Below, one piece after another: positions 51,965-61,828 of a stretch of DNA of 64,000 bases. The notes under the pieces are model-generated. The model saw only the letters and a list, made by a program, of their open reading frames with translations, did not search any database and was not told the DNA's origin. The DNA comes from Candidatus Coprovivens excrementavium (GTDB lineage: Bacteria; Bacillota_I; Bacilli_A; RF39; UBA660): positions 62,001 to 126,000 of the forward strand of contig CALVVU010000003.1 in NCBI GenBank assembly GCA_944363975.1, given 5' to 3'. The translations under genes were made by a program, and so were the position numbers. The first letter of the stretch is position 1; every line of letters starts with the position of its first letter.

Positions 51965-53227
51965 ATGAAAAATAAATATTTAGTAGTTGCTTTATTATTA
52001 GTGTTTGTAGGAATTATGAGTCCTAAGGCATTAACAATAGGTGATTGCAAAGTATTAGCATCATTTAAGTTGAGCTCAAGTTTAGATGAGGAAAAATATA
52101 TTTGTAAAGGTAAAGAATTTGGTAAGAATATAGATACCATATATTATTCAGGAGAAGGTAATAAGATATCTTTGAATAATGCGAATATATATTATTTTAC
52201 AAATTTTGATAGTTATGATGTAACTTTAGATATTAAAGGAGAAAATAATATTTCTTTGTTACATATAGATGATTCAAAATTTAAAGTTACTGGTAGTGGT
52301 TCATTAAAATTTAAACAAAATTCTTTTGTCAAAAAAGTTATTAATGGTGAAGCTGTTTATCAATATGAATATAAAGATAAAGTATTATTAAATAGTGAAA
52401 ATAAAATATATGAGGGAACGACAACAGAATTTAGTTTAAATTATGAAGTACTAAAAGAATTAAATGATTTACCGGAAGAATATAATTTAGAAGATTATGA
52501 ATTGAAACAAATCGTTGATTATGAAAAGATGACATCTGTAACAGTAACTGAATCATGGATTAATAAACATATTGATACAGATCTTAATGTTTCAGTTGGT
52601 GATGGCTTTGGAATAATCAAGTATGTTGAACAGAAAAAAGTTGAAAAAGAAGAAAAAGAAGAAGAAAATAAAAAATTAGAAACTGATAATGTTATTTTAA
52701 TTTCTGATAAAGAGTTAAAAGATAAATATAAATTAAAAGAAGAAAATCTTAAAGATAAAGATGTTGCGACAAAGGTTGCTGAAGCTATTACAGATAAAGA
52801 TTTAGTTAGTTTTTATGATGTAAATGTTTATAATGGTAAAAAGATTGTTTCAATGAAGAATGGAAAATATACTTTAAAAATAAAAATTAGTGATATAAAA
52901 GATCAATATGATAATTATCAAATAATATATGTTAATGATGATGGAGAGATAGAAGAATATATTGATGGTGTTATTGAAGGTGAATATATTGTTTTTGAGA
53001 CAACTCATTTGAGTCAATACGGAGTAATTGCAACTCCAGTGGAAAAAGTTGAACCATTAGTTAATTTAGTAACACCAGTTAAAAAAAATAGTATAAATGT
53101 TGGTAATGTTTTTAAAGTTTCTATCTTATTATCTATTATTGTAGTGACTGTGGCTTTAATTACATTTATTGTTATTAAAAGTGGGCTATGGCCAAAGAAG
53201 AAAAAAAGAAGGAGAAGAATTGCTTAG
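51965..53227 (+). CDS. Secreted surface protein with C-terminal membrane anchor
   Basis: About 420 residues: signal peptide (MKNKYLVVALLLVFVGI), beta-rich outer region with two Cys, a Lys/Glu linker, a second domain (KYTLKIKISDIKDQY, then HLSQYGVIA), a C-terminal helix and a basic tail (KKKKRRRR). The HLSQYGV motif near the anchor recalls many Gram-positive surface repeat proteins. A GTG at 51953 is an alternative start. The topology matches the protein at 5493. Confidence 0.75.
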   Translation: MKNKYLVVALLLVFVGIMSPKALTIGDCKVLASFKLSSSLDEEKYICKGKEFGKNIDTIYYSGEGNKISLNNANIYYFTNFDSYDVTLDIKGENNISLLHIDDSKFKVTGSGSLKFKQNSFVKKVINGEAVYQYEYKDKVLLNSENKIYEGTTTEFSLNYEVLKELNDLPEEYNLEDYELKQIVDYEKMTSVTVTESWINKHIDTDLNVSVGDGFGIIKYVEQKKVEKEEKEEENKKLETDNVILISDKELKDKYKLKEENLKDKDVATKVAEAITDKDLVSFYDVNVYNGKKIVSMKNGKYTLKIKISDIKDQYDNYQIIYVNDDGEIEEYIDGVIEGEYIVFETTHLSQYGVIATPVEKVEPLVNLVTPVKKNSINVGNVFKVSILLSIIVVTVALITFIVIKSGLWPKKKKRRRRIA

Positions 53228-53240
53228 AATTCTTTTTTTT
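53213..53240 (+). terminator. Rho-independent terminator
   Basis: AAGAATT (53215-53221) pairs with AATTCTT (53228-53234), then T run; overlaps the stop codon. Confidence 0.82.
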
Positions 53241-53283
53241 AGATTAAACAAAAAGTTTATGTTATAATATGAATGGTGTTAAA

Positions 53284-53556
53284 ATGAGAATTTTCTTAAG
53301 TTATTTGGTAATAATTAATTTAATTAGTTTTATTTTGTATGGAATAGATAAGAGAAAAGCAATCAAGAATAAAAGACGCACTAGGGAGAAAACTTTGTTT
53401 CTTTTTAGTTTTATTGGTGGATGTGTTGGTGCTCTTTTTGGAATGTTATTTTTTAGACATAAAACTAAAAAGATAGGATTTTATGTTGTGAATATATTTT
53501 CTCTTATTATATGGATAGGAATAGTAATAAAGGTAGGTGGTTATTTATGGAAATGA
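53284..53556 (+). CDS. DUF1294 membrane protein
   Basis: A 90-residue protein with three hydrophobic segments and the DUF1294 signature (YGIDKRKAIKNKRRTRE, then GGCVGALFGMLFFRHKTKK). Function unknown. GGTG (53275-53278) supports the ATG at 53284; the ATG at 53269 abuts the -10 box TATAAT (53263-53268) and cannot be used from that promoter. Overlaps the next gene. Confidence 0.88.
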   Translation: MRIFLSYLVIINLISFILYGIDKRKAIKNKRRTREKTLFLFSFIGGCVGALFGMLFFRHKTKKIGFYVVNIFSLIIWIGIVIKVGGYLWK

Positions 53557-53888
53557 TTGTTCATTTAGATGAAGATATTTTTGAAGTTGTTCAAAAAGGA
53601 ATTAAAAATGTAGAGGTAAGAGTTAATGATGAAAAAAGGCGAAAGTTACATATTGGGGATAAATTAATATTTTTGAAAAGGCCTTTGGAAATAGAAAAAA
53701 TAAATGCTGTTGTTAAAAGATTAGATTATTATCAGAATTTTGAGGAGTTAGTAAAACATTATGATATGGATAGACTTTATTTAGATAGTTATACTAAAGA
53801 AGATTTTATAAAGTTATTGGGAAGATTTTATTCGAAAGATGAAATTGAGAAATACGGTGTTGTAGCTATAATATTTAGAAAGGATTAA
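53547..53888 (+). CDS. ASCH-domain protein
   Basis: A 113-residue protein with an ASCH-type beta barrel: VQKGIKNVEVRVNDEKRRKL, GDKLIFL, and the closing VVAIIF strand. ASCH proteins bind or process RNA or modified nucleosides. AGGTGG (53535-53540) gives the start at 53547, which overlaps the DUF1294 gene by 10 bases. A Nudix gene follows 2 bases later, so both may handle nucleotides. Confidence 0.8.
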   Translation: MEMIVHLDEDIFEVVQKGIKNVEVRVNDEKRRKLHIGDKLIFLKRPLEIEKINAVVKRLDYYQNFEELVKHYDMDRLYLDSYTKEDFIKLLGRFYSKDEIEKYGVVAIIFRKD

Positions 53889-53890
53889 TT

Positions 53891-54355
53891 ATGAGAAGAA
53901 GTGCTGGTATTTTACCTTATAAAGTAGTTAATAATGAAATTTTTGTTTATTTAGAGCATCCAGGAGGACCTTATTGGCAAGGAAAGGATTTGTGGAGTAT
54001 TTGTAAAGGTGAATATACTAATGAAAAAGCAATTGATGCAGCAATAAGAGAATTTAAGGAAGAAGCTAATATTGAAATTAATAAAGATGATTTATTTTTT
54101 ATTGGATCAGAAAAACAAGAAGCAACTAATAAGTTAGTTACAGTATTTGGTGTTGAAACTGATTTTGATTGCTCTAAAATGTCATCTAATACATTTACAC
54201 TAGAGTGGCCACCTTCATCTGGTGAATATCATGAATTTCCTGAAATGGATGAAGGTCGTTGGCTTTCAATAGATGAAGCAGAGAAAAAAATTTTAAAAGG
54301 TCAAAGAAAGTTCTTAGAAAAATTGAATAATATAATAAATAGAGAAAAAACTTAA
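53891..54355 (+). CDS. Nudix hydrolase
   Basis: A 154-residue enzyme. The Nudix box is complete: G-x5-E-x7-REFKEEANI starting at about residue 41. Features such as WQGKDLWSICKGEY and the WPPSSGEYHEFPEMDEGRW segment match Nudix proteins close to YfcD/DUF4743-like NUDIX groups of unknown substrate. Co-transcribed with the ASCH gene. Confidence 0.9.
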   Translation: MRRSAGILPYKVVNNEIFVYLEHPGGPYWQGKDLWSICKGEYTNEKAIDAAIREFKEEANIEINKDDLFFIGSEKQEATNKLVTVFGVETDFDCSKMSSNTFTLEWPPSSGEYHEFPEMDEGRWLSIDEAEKKILKGQRKFLEKLNNIINREKT

Positions 54356-54389
54356 AATATGGTAAAATAATATTTATGAACGGAGGGAT

Positions 54390-55190
54390 ATGATGAATAT
54401 TCCAATAAGTGAGATTTTTTTAATATTTATCATATATTCTTTTTTAGGCTGGTTTATGGAAGTATGTGTTGCTTTGCATGATGAAAATAAGTTAATAAAT
54501 AGGGGCTTTTTAATAGGACCATATTGCCCTATATATGGTGTTGGTGTTTTAGCTATAATGCTATTGTTATATAAATATGATGATGATCCATTTGTTCTAT
54601 TTATAATGTCAGTATTATTATGTTCTATTTTAGAATATTTTACTGGCTATATAATGGAGAAGTTGTTTAAAGCCAGATGGTGGGATTATTCTCATAAGAA
54701 GTTTAATATAAATGGAAGAATTTGTTTAGATAATTTAATTGCTTTTGGATTATTAGGATTACTTGTTATGTATGTTTTAAATCCTTTCATACTATCACTT
54801 TTAGCTAAAGTCAATGTTGTTATATTAAACATTATTTCGTTAATTTTATTTATATTATTTATTATTGATCTTAGTATTTCTTTAAAAATAATAAGTGGAT
54901 TTAAGAACATTGCTAAATCTGTTAAGAGAGATAATACTGAGGAAATTACTAAAAATGTTAGAGAGATGTTGTTAAATCGTGGAGGTTTATATAAACGTTT
55001 AGTTTCAGCATTTAATTTTGAAGCAAGTGAAAAGTTATTAAGAGATTTTACTGATAAAGTTAAGAAAAGTGCTAATAAAGCAATATCTCGTTTAGAAAAG
55101 GAAAAGGATAAAAAGATAGAACAAGTTATTAAAGAATATAATAGTAGAATTAGAAAAATAAAGAAAACAGAAAAGATTGAAAAAAAGTAA
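54390..55190 (+). CDS. CmpB-type (PF06541-like) putative ABC transporter membrane protein
   Basis: A 266-residue protein with four to five membrane helices and family motifs YSFLGWFMEV, RGFLIGPYCPIYG, LEYFTGYIMEKLF, and RWWDYSHKKFNINGRICL. The C-terminal 90 residues form a basic coiled coil. The family label is historical; no ATPase is adjacent and transport is unproven. GGAGGGA precedes the ATG. Confidence 0.88.
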   Translation: MMNIPISEIFLIFIIYSFLGWFMEVCVALHDENKLINRGFLIGPYCPIYGVGVLAIMLLLYKYDDDPFVLFIMSVLLCSILEYFTGYIMEKLFKARWWDYSHKKFNINGRICLDNLIAFGLLGLLVMYVLNPFILSLLAKVNVVILNIISLILFILFIIDLSISLKIISGFKNIAKSVKRDNTEEITKNVREMLLNRGGLYKRLVSAFNFEASEKLLRDFTDKVKKSANKAISRLEKEKDKKIEQVIKEYNSRIRKIKKTEKIEKK

Positions 55191-55206
55191 AAAGTAGATG
55201 GTTAAG

Positions 55207-56220
55207 ATGTTTAATAACAAGAAAAGTGTCTTTGATAAAATAAATGATTTTTTAGTAAAAAAAAATCATGAGTTAGTTATGTCAATTTATTTGGCCAATT
55301 ATAATGGAAATAATATTTATATACGTTTAGATTATGTACCAAAATTATCTGTTTATAAGGTTGTTTGGGTTGATTTAAATTTTTTAAATGTTAAGCATAT
55401 TGAAGATTATATAAATATACAAATGATGACTAAATATATATCTAATAAAATTATTGAAAAGTTATCGACATTTGAATGTGAAAGTGGTTTTAAATTAAAT
55501 GAAGATATTATAGGTGATAGAGTAGAAATACTTACGTATTTTAATGGAAATAAGGAATATGTTTTTGATCGTTTTTTGCCTTTAGAATGGGAAGGATTAA
55601 TTGATCCTTTAGCACTAATATTTTCTTATTTACCAAGGGGAATGGAAGTATTTTTAAATGAAATATTTGGTAAATTCGATGGAACAGAAGAAAGTTATAA
55701 CTGTATTAAGCCAGTAAAATTTAATTTGTTAAAAGGTGATTCAACGAAGATATTTAGACCTTTGAGTATAGAAAAAGGAACAGATATTTTTGATAAGAAT
55801 AAAGTTTCTTTTTTAGAAAAGGTAGATAATCGTTATTTAGCTATCGTAGAAGATAGAATTCCTTATTTAGTTGTGATAGAGGAAGTAGATAAAGAACATG
55901 TATTGATGTGGTGCAATTGTAAAGCTAATTATTTTTGTAAACATATATATGCTGTTTTATTGGCGATACGTGAAAAAAAATTTAATAATTTTTATAAGGT
56001 TAAATTTTTGGGTAAGGATGAAACTTTGTTAGATAAAGTTACATTAAGAAATTTTTATTTTAGTTTTGGAATTAGAAATGGTAAACTTTATTTGCTTACT
56101 CCAGATGGAGTAATATTGCCAATTAGTCCTGTTCAAAATGGTAAATTATTATTTGAAGTTATAGAAGATGATGATGATTGTAATTTATCTTCCGCTTTAA
56201 ATGAATTTAAATTGAAATAA
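55207..56220 (+). CDS. SWIM zinc-finger protein
   Basis: About 337 residues. A SWIM motif CNCKANYFCKH (residues 239-249 counted from the alternative start at 55198) can bind one zinc; SWIM domains bind DNA or proteins and occur beside SNF2 helicases. No helicase is adjacent here. The rest is not recognised. The second ATG (55207) has GATGG upstream and is preferred. Confidence 0.8.
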   Translation: MFNNKKSVFDKINDFLVKKNHELVMSIYLANYNGNNIYIRLDYVPKLSVYKVVWVDLNFLNVKHIEDYINIQMMTKYISNKIIEKLSTFECESGFKLNEDIIGDRVEILTYFNGNKEYVFDRFLPLEWEGLIDPLALIFSYLPRGMEVFLNEIFGKFDGTEESYNCIKPVKFNLLKGDSTKIFRPLSIEKGTDIFDKNKVSFLEKVDNRYLAIVEDRIPYLVVIEEVDKEHVLMWCNCKANYFCKHIYAVLLAIREKKFNNFYKVKFLGKDETLLDKVTLRNFYFSFGIRNGKLYLLTPDGVILPISPVQNGKLLFEVIEDDDDCNLSSALNEFKLK

Positions 56221-56245
56221 AGTATTAGGGATAATACTTTTTTTT
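56219..56245 (+). terminator. Rho-independent terminator
   Basis: AAAGTATT (56219-56226) pairs with AATACTTT (56233-56240), then T run. An extended -10 TGG-TATACT follows at 56250-56255. Confidence 0.88.
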
Positions 56246-56270
56246 ATGGTATACTTTAGATGGTGGTAAC

Positions 56271-56798
56271 ATGTTAAGCTTTGTTAGATATTTGAAATTA
56301 ATGGATGATTATAGTGAAGAGAAATTAAATAATAAAATTATTTGTGCCTGGTATGGTGACACATGGATAATTTTTTTGATTGTTATTTTTTTTAACGATT
56401 TTTTATTTTCGCTTTTACGTAATTATTATATGATGTATGTTTTTATATATGGGATTATTTTAATATGGATGGTAGTTTATTTAATAACAAGAAAAGCGGG
56501 TTTAGGAATCTCTAATAATAGATTAGTATTTGTTAAATTTAAACATTTGGGTGTTAGAATTAATAGATTTGAAGAGATTCCTTTTGAAAAAATTAGAAAT
56601 ATTAATATTAGAACTTTTATGGGAACAAGAATAGTTTTTATTTCTTATATAAGTTCGAGTGGAAAACTTGAAAAAATAAGGGTTTATTATGCAAATAAGT
56701 ATATTGGTTTTGATAGTGATGAAGTAATAAAAAATAGAAAAGAGATTACGAATAAATTATTAGATATGCAGAAGGTATTAGATAGAGGTGATTTTTAG
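56271..56798 (+). CDS. Membrane protein with PH-like domain
   Basis: A 175-residue protein with two membrane helices (about 32-48 and 53-72) and a C-terminal beta domain (GLGISNNRLVFVKF to KLEKIRVYY) of the bacterial PH-like kind. It ends one base into the ABC ATPase start, so it belongs to that operon and may support the transporter. GGTGG precedes the ATG. Confidence 0.75.
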   Translation: MLSFVRYLKLMDDYSEEKLNNKIICAWYGDTWIIFLIVIFFNDFLFSLLRNYYMMYVFIYGIILIWMVVYLITRKAGLGISNNRLVFVKFKHLGVRINRFEEIPFEKIRNINIRTFMGTRIVFISYISSSGKLEKIRVYYANKYIGFDSDEVIKNRKEITNKLLDMQKVLDRGDF

Positions 56799-57511
56799 TG
56801 TTACAGTTAAAAAATTATTGTATGGAATATATTGAAGGTAAAAGAGTTATAGATAATTTGAATATGACAATAAGAGAGGGCGATATATATGCTTTTGTCG
56901 GAAGAAATGGAGTTGGCAAGACAACGACGATTAAATCAATAGTTGGAATTAATCATATAACCGAAGGTGATATATTATTAGATAAAATTAGTATTCAAAA
57001 AGATCCAATAAAATATAAAAAGATGTTAGCTTATGTACCTGATAATCCAATATTATATGAATATTTAACTGGTATTCAATATCTTGATTTTATTGCTGAT
57101 ATATATGAAATGACTTCTAAGGAAAGAGAAGAAGGAATTGAAAAATATGCTAAAAAATTTGAGTTATATGATGAGTTAGGTAATTTAATTAGTAGTTATT
57201 CGCATGGAATGAAGCAAAAGTTAGTACTTATAGCAGCTTTTATGCATGAACCAAAATTATATGTTCTTGATGAACCTTTTGTTGGTTTAGATCCAAAGGC
57301 ATCTTTTGTTTTAAAAGAATTGATTCGTGAGAAAGCTAAAGAAGGACGTATTATTTTCTTTTCAACACATGTTTTGGATGTTGCGGAAAAATTATGTAAT
57401 AGAATAGCAATTATTAAAGATGGTAAATTAATAGCTGATGGAGATATGGAGAGAATTATAAAAGATAAAACATTAGAACAAACATTTATGGAGTTAGTTG
57501 TTGATGAATAA
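56798..57511 (+). CDS. ABC transporter ATP-binding protein
   Basis: A 237-residue ATPase: Walker A GRNGVGKT (35-42), signature SYSHGMKQ (133-140), Walker B with D158-E159, switch His in STHV. It energises the permease encoded next. Start is GTG, overlapping the previous stop by one base, with AGAGGTGAT upstream. Its type fits exporters of drugs, lipids or peptides; substrate unknown. Confidence 0.95.
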   Translation: MLQLKNYCMEYIEGKRVIDNLNMTIREGDIYAFVGRNGVGKTTTIKSIVGINHITEGDILLDKISIQKDPIKYKKMLAYVPDNPILYEYLTGIQYLDFIADIYEMTSKEREEGIEKYAKKFELYDELGNLISSYSHGMKQKLVLIAAFMHEPKLYVLDEPFVGLDPKASFVLKELIREKAKEGRIIFFSTHVLDVAEKLCNRIAIIKDGKLIADGDMERIIKDKTLEQTFMELVVDE

Positions 57512-59090
57512 GATATTTAAGTTAATATATATTAATTTACTAGGTTTATTTGATATTAATAAGATAATTGTGGCACGTAGTGAAGGTGTTAAAAGTAATT
57601 TAGAAAAGAAGTTTATTATAACATGTTTAATAGCTTTATTTTATGGATATGTTATATATACATTTTTTACATTGTTTAATTTAAATAATTATTACATGAT
57701 AATAAATTTAGGATTTGTTTTGAGTTTTTTCTTTTGTTTTATTTCTGATTTATTTATTATAGAGCCGATATTATTTAAAAATAGTGATAATGATATGTTG
57801 TTTTCATTACCTATTACAAGAGAACAAATATTATTTAGTAAATTATTTATCGTATATGTTCGTAATTTAATTTATACGATTATAATAATGGGAGCTGTTT
57901 TATTGAGTTATTTATCTTATGGAGCTAAAGTTAGTGATTTATTTGTTTTAATGTTTATTATTAGTATATTTATAATTCCTTTGATACCTATAGTTATAGC
58001 AACTATTTTTGCTTATTTAAATGATTTATTTAAGTTAAAAACTAATGATTCTATTTTATTTAGGTTATGTAAGTTGTTAATTATTATTTTTATATTATTG
58101 GGTGTAGTTTTATTATTTAAAAATATATTTGTCGATTATGATGATGTAAACAATTTATTTGAAATTATTAATAATAAGATTCGTTTTATATGTCCTTTGG
58201 TTTATTTATTTGAATTAGCTTTAATGAAAGAAAATATTTTATGTTTTGCTTTTTTAGTATTTATTCCTATTGTAGTTGTATGGGTATACTCTTTATTTAT
58301 AACTAATAATTATTTAAGAATGTGTTCTTTATTAAAAGGAGTAAGAAAAGGTAAATTATTTGTCTATAAAAATAATTTAAATTTAAAACAAATTGGGGGA
58401 ATGATAAGGAAAGAATTATTATTTATTTTTCATAATAAAATATATTTTAAAAGTTCTGTTAGTGGATTAGTTATTTTTAGTATAGTTTTATTTGTTTTGT
58501 TAAATTTGGTTGATATAAGTTATTTTAAAAATATAAATAATTTTGATATATATTTTAATACTTATTTACCTATGATTTTAGCGATGTTTGTAACATTGAA
58601 TAATAGTTGTATATCGGCATTTAGTTTAGAAAAAGATAATATGCAAATGTTAATAACAATGCCGATTAAAATGAGTAAAATTATATTTGCTAAGTGGTTA
58701 TCTAGTGTTTTAATTGGAATAATTTTTGTTATAGTTAATGGAACTATGGTATTAGTTTATTTAGATTTAGATAAATGGGTAGTTTTTTATTCTTATATAA
58801 TTCCTTTTGTTGCTTTGTTATTTGTTACTTTTTCTTCATTAATAGTTGATTATCGTTTTATTGAAAAAAACGAAAAAGATGATAATACTATTATTAAGGG
58901 AAGACTTGTTTCTTTAGTACCATCCTTTTTGGCAGTATTTATTGGTATAGGACCTTTCTTTTTACCTTTGTATGTTAATTACGAGATGTTATTAGGAAGT
59001 TATGCTTTGGGAATGTCATTTTTGATGGTATTTGAGTTGATTTATTTAATCTTATTTAATAAAAAATTGAAAATGAATTTATTTAATTAA
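57504..59090 (+). CDS. ABC transporter permease
   Basis: A 528-residue protein with about twelve to fourteen membrane segments, matching the large one-piece permeases that pair with such ATPases (YthQ-like). The loop SDLFIIEPILFKNSDNDMLF (read as family-like text) is typical. The start overlaps the ATPase gene by 8 bases. Exporter subunit; substrate unknown. Confidence 0.88.
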   Translation: MNKIFKLIYINLLGLFDINKIIVARSEGVKSNLEKKFIITCLIALFYGYVIYTFFTLFNLNNYYMIINLGFVLSFFFCFISDLFIIEPILFKNSDNDMLFSLPITREQILFSKLFIVYVRNLIYTIIIMGAVLLSYLSYGAKVSDLFVLMFIISIFIIPLIPIVIATIFAYLNDLFKLKTNDSILFRLCKLLIIIFILLGVVLLFKNIFVDYDDVNNLFEIINNKIRFICPLVYLFELALMKENILCFAFLVFIPIVVVWVYSLFITNNYLRMCSLLKGVRKGKLFVYKNNLNLKQIGGMIRKELLFIFHNKIYFKSSVSGLVIFSIVLFVLLNLVDISYFKNINNFDIYFNTYLPMILAMFVTLNNSCISAFSLEKDNMQMLITMPIKMSKIIFAKWLSSVLIGIIFVIVNGTMVLVYLDLDKWVVFYSYIIPFVALLFVTFSSLIVDYRFIEKNEKDDNTIIKGRLVSLVPSFLAVFIGIGPFFLPLYVNYEMLLGSYALGMSFLMVFELIYLILFNKKLKMNLFN

Positions 59091-59116
59091 AAGAGCAGTA
59101 GAAATGCTCTTTTTTA
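59089..59116 (+). terminator. Rho-independent terminator
   Basis: AAAAGAGCA (59089-59097) pairs with TGCTCTTTT (59105-59113), then T. Extended -10 TGG-TATAAT follows at 59122-59127. Confidence 0.9.
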
Positions 59117-59150
59117 AATGGTATAATATTGTAAGAATAGAAGGTGTATC

Positions 59151-60668
59151 ATGAATAAGTATGATGTGATAGTAGTTGGTGCTGGTAATAGCGGATTGAT
59201 GAGTGCTTTAACTTTGTTAAACGAAGGTTATAAAGTTTTATTATTAGATGAACATAATAATATTGGTGGATTTAGTAGAGAAATAAGAAAAGGACGTTTT
59301 TCTTTTGATTTAACATTTAATAAATTATATTTAAATAATAATGATGGGATTTATACTTTTAATAATTTATTAAGAAAAGTAGGGGTCTTAGAAAAGGTTG
59401 ATTTTATTCCAGTACCGGAGTTATGTCGTGTAATAACACCTGATAAAAATATTGTTTTACCTTTAGGTGTCGATAAATATATTGATGAAATTGAAAGAGC
59501 AGTTCCTGGATCACGTGATAAGGTAGAAGTTTTTTTTGAATTAGCTAAAGAATGTCGTGATGCTTTGGATTATGTTGTGGCTAATAAAGATAATATTGAT
59601 TATGATTATCTTAAAGAAGAATATAATAATTTTATGAGAGTAGCTAATTATTCTCTTAGTAAGGTGTTAGATGCTATTGGAGTGCCTTTGGAAGCTCAAG
59701 AAATAATAAATGTTATGTGGATATTATTAGGTAGTAGTGAAATTGAAATTTCTTTTGTGGAATATGCATCTTTTTTATTAAATATGTTGGAGAATGGTTT
59801 ACAAGTTCCTCTTAATAATGGATATGGAGTATCTCTTACTTTAGCAAATGATTATTTGGAAAGAGGGGGAGAACTTAAATTAAATAGTAAAGTTGTTAAG
59901 TTGTTGGTAGAAGATGGAAAAGTTAATGGAGTTAAATTATTAGATGGTAGTAATTATTATGCTAATAAAGTTATTGTAAATAGTATTTTAAATTATGTAT
60001 ATGGTGATTTACTTGATGCTGATGAGGTCCCAAGAGATGCTTTAAAAAATATAAATAAAAGAGAATTGGGTGGTCGATTATTCACTGTTAATTTAGCGCT
60101 TAATAGAAGTGCTGAAGAATTGGGATTAAATAATTATACTTATATAATTTATCATTCATTAGATAGTGATTTAGAATTTAATAGAATGAAAGAGATAGCA
60201 AATGGTAATCAAATATCTTTTGTTTATAATAATGCAAATAAAAATATATCGCCACTTGGAACTTGTATAATTAGCTTGAATACGGTATTTTTTGATGATT
60301 GTTATGTTAATTATGTTGATGAAGAAAGTAATTTTTTAGATGATCGAGAAATTGCACAAAGGTTAATACAAGTATTTCAAAAATATACTAGGGTAAAAAT
60401 ATTTGATTATATAGAGGAAATTGAGATTGTTAGTCCAATTAGTAATTTATCTATTAATGATTTACCAAATGGATGTACGTATGGATATCGTTTAAAAGGA
60501 CATGATAATCTAGTACCAAGAATTCTTAATTCTAGTAATGAAAATTATATTGAAGGTTTGCGTATTTGTGGTGGATTTGATGGTGATATATTTGGATATG
60601 ATTCATCTTTTATTTCTGGATATAGTGCAGCTTTAGATTTGATAAAAGAGACAAAGGGTGATAAGTAA
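59151..60668 (+). CDS. FAD-dependent oxidoreductase (phytoene desaturase-like fold)
   Basis: A 505-residue cytoplasmic flavoprotein. The N-terminal dinucleotide-binding fold is clear (VVGAGNSGLMSAL, then LLLDEHNNIGGFSRE), as is a C-terminal FAD-contact segment (LRICGGFDGDIFGYDSSFISGYSAA). The overall plan is that of phytoene desaturase/amine oxidase relatives, though no carotenoid genes are near. It overlaps by one base a reductase carrying a 2Fe-2S domain, suggesting an electron-transfer pair. Confidence 0.85.
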   Translation: MNKYDVIVVGAGNSGLMSALTLLNEGYKVLLLDEHNNIGGFSREIRKGRFSFDLTFNKLYLNNNDGIYTFNNLLRKVGVLEKVDFIPVPELCRVITPDKNIVLPLGVDKYIDEIERAVPGSRDKVEVFFELAKECRDALDYVVANKDNIDYDYLKEEYNNFMRVANYSLSKVLDAIGVPLEAQEIINVMWILLGSSEIEISFVEYASFLLNMLENGLQVPLNNGYGVSLTLANDYLERGGELKLNSKVVKLLVEDGKVNGVKLLDGSNYYANKVIVNSILNYVYGDLLDADEVPRDALKNINKRELGGRLFTVNLALNRSAEELGLNNYTYIIYHSLDSDLEFNRMKEIANGNQISFVYNNANKNISPLGTCIISLNTVFFDDCYVNYVDEESNFLDDREIAQRLIQVFQKYTRVKIFDYIEEIEIVSPISNLSINDLPNGCTYGYRLKGHDNLVPRILNSSNENYIEGLRICGGFDGDIFGYDSSFISGYSAALDLIKETKGDK

Positions 60669-61825
60669 TGGAAAAGCTAAAAATTAAATCTTTAGGTATT
60701 TTTGATGAACAAAAATTTAAAAAAATTGGTGAGGAACGAAATAATTGGTTGGAATCTGGTAGTGATATGATTTTAAACAATAATAGTAGTAAGATAAAGG
60801 AGATGAAAGATAGTATAACTCCTTCTAGAATAATTGTATCTGTTAAAAAAGTTTTAAAAGAAAATGAGAACTATAAAACAATAGTTTTAACTAACCAAAA
60901 TGATACTAAATTACCACTATTTAGAGCAGGACAGAAAATTGCAATAACAGTGAATGTTGATGGTGTATATTATACAAAGGCATATAGTATATCTTCTAGT
61001 CCAGCTAGAGCATTAATGAATGAATATTGTATTACTATTAGAAATTCTAATGAAGTAGTTGATCATTATTTATATGAGAATATTAAAATAAATGAAAAAT
61101 TTGCTATAAGTTCACCTTTTGGAGATTTTTATTATGAACCTTTAAGGGATGAAAAGAATATCATAGCAATAGTATCAGATGAAGGGATTATACCAGTTTA
61201 TTCAATGGTACAAGCAGTTATAGATGGTAGTGAAAATTATAATATTACTTTATTTTATAGTGCTAAGAATGAAAGTGATTTATTATTTTTAGATGAACTT
61301 AAAACATATGATAGTAATTCATCTAAAGTCAGAGTTATTATAGTTTTGAGTGAAGAAGAAAAGGACGGTTATTTAACAGGATTTGTTTCTTCAGATAAAA
61401 TAAAGACTTCTTTTAGAGAAGGTGAAACAAGCTTCTTTATAGCTGGTAGTGAAGGATTATTAAAATATTTAGATAAGGAATTAGAAGAATTTAAATTACC
61501 TAAAAAGTTTATTCGTTATAATAGTTATTTACCAACTTGTAATATAAAGAGAATTGTTAAATATAATTTAGGGGTATATATAGGTGAAGAAAAATTTGAT
61601 ATACCTTGTTATAATAATAAAACTATATTAACGGCTTTAGAAGAAGGTGGAATATATATTCCAAGTAAATGCCGAGATGGTAGTTGTGGCTTCTGCCGAA
61701 GTGAATTAGTTAAGGGAGAAGTAAAAGTAATAAATGATAAAAGAGTGAATGTCGATAAGAAATATAATTATATTCATCCTTGTTCTACTTATCCGATGAG
61801 TGATATTGAAATTATTGTTAGATGA
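60668..61825 (+). CDS. Ferredoxin reductase with C-terminal 2Fe-2S domain
   Basis: A 385-residue protein: an N-terminal extension of about 50 residues, an FAD-binding barrel (KAYSISSSP), an NAD-binding domain, and a plant-type ferredoxin domain with C335, C340, C343 and C372. It passes electrons from NAD(P)H to a partner, most likely the flavoprotein encoded just upstream. The NAD-site Gly motif (DEGIIPVYSM) is atypical. AAAGGGTGAT precedes the start. Confidence 0.9.
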   Translation: MEKLKIKSLGIFDEQKFKKIGEERNNWLESGSDMILNNNSSKIKEMKDSITPSRIIVSVKKVLKENENYKTIVLTNQNDTKLPLFRAGQKIAITVNVDGVYYTKAYSISSSPARALMNEYCITIRNSNEVVDHYLYENIKINEKFAISSPFGDFYYEPLRDEKNIIAIVSDEGIIPVYSMVQAVIDGSENYNITLFYSAKNESDLLFLDELKTYDSNSSKVRVIIVLSEEEKDGYLTGFVSSDKIKTSFREGETSFFIAGSEGLLKYLDKELEEFKLPKKFIRYNSYLPTCNIKRIVKYNLGVYIGEEKFDIPCYNNKTILTALEEGGIYIPSKCRDGSCGFCRSELVKGEVKVINDKRVNVDKKYNYIHPCSTYPMSDIEIIVR

Positions 61826-61828
61826 TAG

